From Fomes fomentarius (lineage: Eukaryota; Basidiomycota; Agaricomycetes; Polyporales; Polyporaceae), in NCBI GenBank assembly GCA_022606135.1, contig JABYQN010000006.1, forward strand, positions 248,001 through 312,000: a DNA stretch of 64,000 nucleotides, in the 5' to 3' direction. Below the pieces are notes generated by a model that ran no database searches, was not told where the DNA came from, and saw only the letters and a list, made by a program, of their open reading frames with translations. The position numbers and the translations under genes are program-made. The stretch's first letter is position 1. Every line of letters begins with the position of its first letter. This document shows positions 60,861-64,000 of this stretch, one piece after another.

Positions 60861-60949
60861 GAGACAGTCCATTCCTCGTCCTTGACAAAGAGCATCATCT
60901 TTGGCGTGTACTCAACCACTTGTTTGTCCGTGAAGCCCAAATGAGAGTA
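60861..60949 (-). pseudogene. RdRP copy 3, 5' fragment left in original orientation
   Basis: The minus strand reads YSHLGFTDKQVVEYTPKMML then VKDEEWTVS, matching copy 2 at 49201-49290. It stops exactly where the fragment at 59326 resumes. Weaker similarity may continue upstream to about 61220. Confidence 0.85.
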
Positions 60950-61558
60950 TCTGATAAAGATTGCGCGCAATGAGGATTGAGGGAATCTTCTTGTGTAGGG
61001 ACGAAATTTATCAGCTTCGCGAAGGGCGCGCAGGGAAGTACCTGGTGATGCGGTTGGGGAACCGCCGAATTTGATGCCGAATATTCAGAGTGCTTGCTCT
61101 GGATATCATCTCCTCTAACGCCTCATGCTGGCAAATTTCTAACCACTCTACACTGCCACCGTCTCGCGACCGTAATTCGGGCCGCTCGCGTTCTTGCCTT
61201 TGTCGCGGTCTGCTACTAGCCAAAAAGACGTTGTTCGCATTTTGCCGTCATAGTCCACATACGGATTGTGGAGTCATGAAGAAAGGAATTAGTTAGAGGT
61301 TGGCGAAGCCAACACGTGATTGACGACCACAAATGACCCTCGTGTAATGGGCGCCTAGAATCCGACTTGCTGTACTCCGGCCACGACCACGCCATTGTTG
61401 CAGTGACTGGGCTTGAATCTGCCATCGCTCGATCTGGGTGACAATAGACGACCTACTTCGAAGACTTGTGGACGTTGGCTCAGTACAAATTGTATAAATT
61501 CCAGTCGACTCTCAGGTATGCCCTCATCCGACCCATTCTCTTCTCGAGTCTCGACAAC
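60950..61558. other. Intergenic: degraded 5' end of RdRP copy 3 and kinase promoter
   Basis: The left part may hold remnants of RdRP first-exon sequence on the minus strand. The right part is the promoter of the kinase gene. Confidence 0.45.
61493..61498 (+). promoter_or_regulatory. TATA box of the FunK1 kinase gene
   Basis: tataaa, 66 bases before the ATG at 61559. It supports that ATG over upstream in-frame codons. Confidence 0.5.
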
Positions 61559-64000
61559 ATGTCCTCGAACGGGGACTCTCTCTTTCTTCGCCGCTTTACC
61601 GCTGACTCAAATGCCCCGGCCCCTTTGAAGGATAGGCGTATCGAACTTTGTACCGGCATGCACGGCAGGATCTACATCACCACTCCGAACCAGCTCCTAG
61701 AGCACTTCCTTCCCAAGCCCACCGGCGATGCGAAGTCTATCCCCAATTTGTTCACAGGTGTACCGAAGTTTAATCGGGAGAGCGAGATGTACGCATGGAT
61801 AGTAAGCCAACTTCTTTCTGTGCTTCCCGCCTCTCGCATGAAGTTGATGTCGATTCACCATCAGAACACTAGACTGAATGGTTCCCGCTGTTTTCCCGCC
61901 AACATCTGGGTAGCGACTCCACATAAGTCCGACTCCAACGACGACACTACACAGGCCATCGATGGCGGTATGTATCCGAAGAAACACGCCCCTTCCCTCG
62001 AAAAAGGCCGCAACGGGGAGGAGTCGCGACGCGTGAGATGGGCTTCCCTCGAGCTCTCTATGGAGTGCAAGCTCGACGCCGTCTCCCAAGATCCTTTTGA
62101 CGAGACACTTCCTGACAACGAGCCCGTGAGCATTGAGCGGAGGGCCGTTCTCGGACAGATTCTCTCCTACGCTGAACTGGTCTTCAAATACCAACAGCGT
62201 ACATGCCACTACATGGTCCTTTTCTTCTCCACCTCTGCACGCATCATCCGCTTCGACCGCTCTGGGATCGTCGCCACGGAGAAGATGCCGTATAGTACTC
62301 ATGGTCAAGAGCTCAGCACCTTTCTGGTTCGCTACGCCCGTCTCGGCCTAACAAACAAAGGTCACGACCCCACCGCCGTGCGCATTCTCCCTGAAGACCA
62401 GCTTTATAAAGATGCCCTTGCCCACGCTCAAGCTGTCATGGTGGAGCATCCTGACGACTATGCGGCCAAAGCATTCCATGATACTCTCGTCAACCCCGAG
62501 GTGTCGTGGAAGATGAAGGTGTACGACGAAGCTACGGACGAATATCATTGGTTCTTAGTTGGCAAGCCTCACTTCGACGCCGGAGGTGTCGCCGGGCGCG
62601 CAACGCGAGGCTACATCGCCCTTCCTCTGACGAAGGACGACCGTGGGGGATTCGAAGTCAACAAAGCGTCCTCCGACTTCGTTTACCTGAAGGACGCTTG
62701 GCGCATCGATCACGTCAGCTTGGAGAAGGAGGGGTCCGTTCTAGAGAAGCTCAACAAGGCCAAGGTTCAGTATGTTCCGACTATTCTATGTCACGGCGAT
62801 ATTCCTGGCCAGCACACCTTGTCTCACGAGAAATGGTCGACTTGTGTCGCCGAAGAACCCAAGGACGGATGCCCCCTCAAGGCGCATTGCCACTACCGGA
62901 TGGTTGTCAAGGAAGTCGGCAAACCTTTGGCTGAATTCACCACTGGGTTGGAGTTACTCATGGCTGTGTATTGTTGCATAACAGGTAAGTTCGCATCCTC
63001 TTCCCCCGAAATTGCATGCAACTGATTGTATGTTAGCGCACGAGGAAGCTTGCAAAGTTGGATATATCCACCGGGATGTCAGCGCTGGTAACATCCTTCT
63101 CATCAATATCGACGGGGGCTGGTTTGGAATGTTGAACGACTGGGAGCTTGCCAAGCGGTATCCGGAGGATCAGTCCCACGTTGGACAACAACTCGACCGA
63201 ACAGTGAGTGCTCCTCTGTCCATCGAGCGTGGCTATCGCTGATTTAAAAGCAACATCTAGGGTACCTGGCAGTATATGTCTGTACACGCGCTCATGAATC
63301 ACGCCAGGGTGATCACCATCGCCGATGACCTGGAGTCTCTCCTGCACGTGACCATCCACTTCGCTATTCGCTTCCTACCGCACAACTGCGCAGACGAAGC
63401 AGTCGGGAACCTCCTCTATTACTATTTCGACGACTATATGGAAGGTACGCTAGGACAGAGCTGTGGACTCACCAAGTTCTTGGCCATGAAAACGGGGAAG
63501 ATCTACTTGACCGTCGTTCAGGGCAACAATGGGCGGGCCTCCATCGACGAGCAAGGACCGACGCTCAAGTTCTATGCCCCTTCCTTGCCCGATGAACCAC
63601 GCGCTACTCACCCTATCAATGCGGTCATCTCGACGCTCCTGTCATGGTTCCAGGCGCACTATGCCAGAGACGATAAAGAGACAGAGGATCACGCCATGTC
63701 CAATAGACACAACACGAAGCAACCGGAATCCGTCACCAATGCGCTCAAGCATCTCCTGCAGAAGAGGAATGAGTCGGACCAGCCACTTCCCCCACCTGCA
63801 CTCCCCGTCGAAACGGGCCAGTCTACCCAGAGTTCCTCATTGAGTAAGGAGGACGGTGCCAAGTCGGAATTAGTCCTGACTCATGCAGCAATGAGCGAAC
63901 TCATCTTGAGGAGCATGGCCGAATCGAAGTGGCCAGCCGACGACAAGCGGCCAGACAAGCGGCCGAAACTCAAGTACAAGCCCGTTGCCGTCAAAGAACC
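61559..64000 (+). CDS. FunK1-type fungal protein kinase, partial at right edge
   Basis: Start MSSNGDSLFLRRFTADSNAP. The N-terminal region has FNRESEMYAWIVSQLLSVLP, WASLELSMECKLD and GQILSYAELVFKYQQRTCHY, the FunK1 lead-in. A degenerate N-lobe follows (TRGYIALPLTKDD; HCHYRMVVKEVGKPL). After an intron near 62985-63036 the catalytic loop reads GYIHRDVSAGNILLI. The metal-binding position is MLNDWELAK rather than DFG. After the next intron comes GTWQYMSVHALMN, the activation-segment end, then DDLESLLHVTIHFAIRFLP. The tail is disordered with Lys/Asp-rich ends (DDKRPDKRPKLKYK) and runs off the window. FunK1 kinases are expanded in Agaricomycetes; their substrates are unknown. Confidence 0.92.

Noticed and set aside
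60491..60973. 160-codon plus-strand ORF
   Set aside because: It overlaps, antisense, the clear RdRP fragment at 60861-60949 and the better minus-strand reading at 60506-60746.

Overview
The window reads as a basidiomycete (Agaricomycete, probably a wood-decay polypore or relative) nuclear chromosome. Genes are cut by many 50-70 bp GT-AG introns. Several lineage-typical families are present: alcohol oxidase of the wood-rot type, a FunK1 kinase, a DUF6697-like protein, tandem M35 metalloproteases and cellular RNA-dependent RNA polymerases (RdRPs). No CRISPR array, rRNA, tRNA or intact transposon was seen.

Layout. 1-3.2 kb: RdRP gene 1 on the minus strand, running off the left edge. 5.2-7.8 kb: 12-exon alcohol oxidase. 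8.3-10.9 kb: four-TM membrane protein. 13.1-15.3 kb: a secreted repeat protein in which almost every repeat is its own small phase-0 exon, with dibasic (Kex2-type) sites in each repeat; this is the most unusual locus here. 16.8-20.2 kb: long low-complexity protein. 21.4-22.9 kb: GH76 glycosidase (minus). 24.8-25.1 kb: mitochondrial ribosomal protein bL33. 26.0-27.5 kb: membrane/SH3 protein (minus). 28.6-41.2 kb: an accessory block of three tandem M35 metalloprotease genes on a roughly 4.7 kb duplication unit. 41.2-47.8 kb: methylthioadenosine phosphorylase (minus), DUF6697-like protein (plus), serine carboxypeptidase (minus). 48.9-52.0 kb: RdRP gene 2 (plus), near complete but with an apparent 1-nt frameshift. 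52.5-58.5 kb: Ser/Pro-rich protein, PdxT/SNO glutaminase (minus), two-RRM RNA-binding protein, IMPACT/YIH1-type protein. 59.3-61 kb: a broken third RdRP copy with an internal inversion. 61.6-64 kb: FunK1-type kinase running off the right edge.

How the pieces relate. Housekeeping genes (bL33m, MTAP, PdxT, RRM protein, IMPACT) alternate with accessory or secreted functions (alcohol oxidase, GH76, M35 proteases, S10 carboxypeptidase, repeat protein). The RdRP loci suggest a locally expanding and decaying RNA-silencing family: copies 2 and 3 are close at DNA level, copy 1 is an older paralogue. No tailoring enzyme such as a UstYa/DUF3328 protein was recognised beside the repeat-peptide gene, so a RiPP assignment is not supported, only the precursor-like architecture.

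Limits. Splice sites were read by eye. Homology calls rest on remembered family motifs, not on searches.
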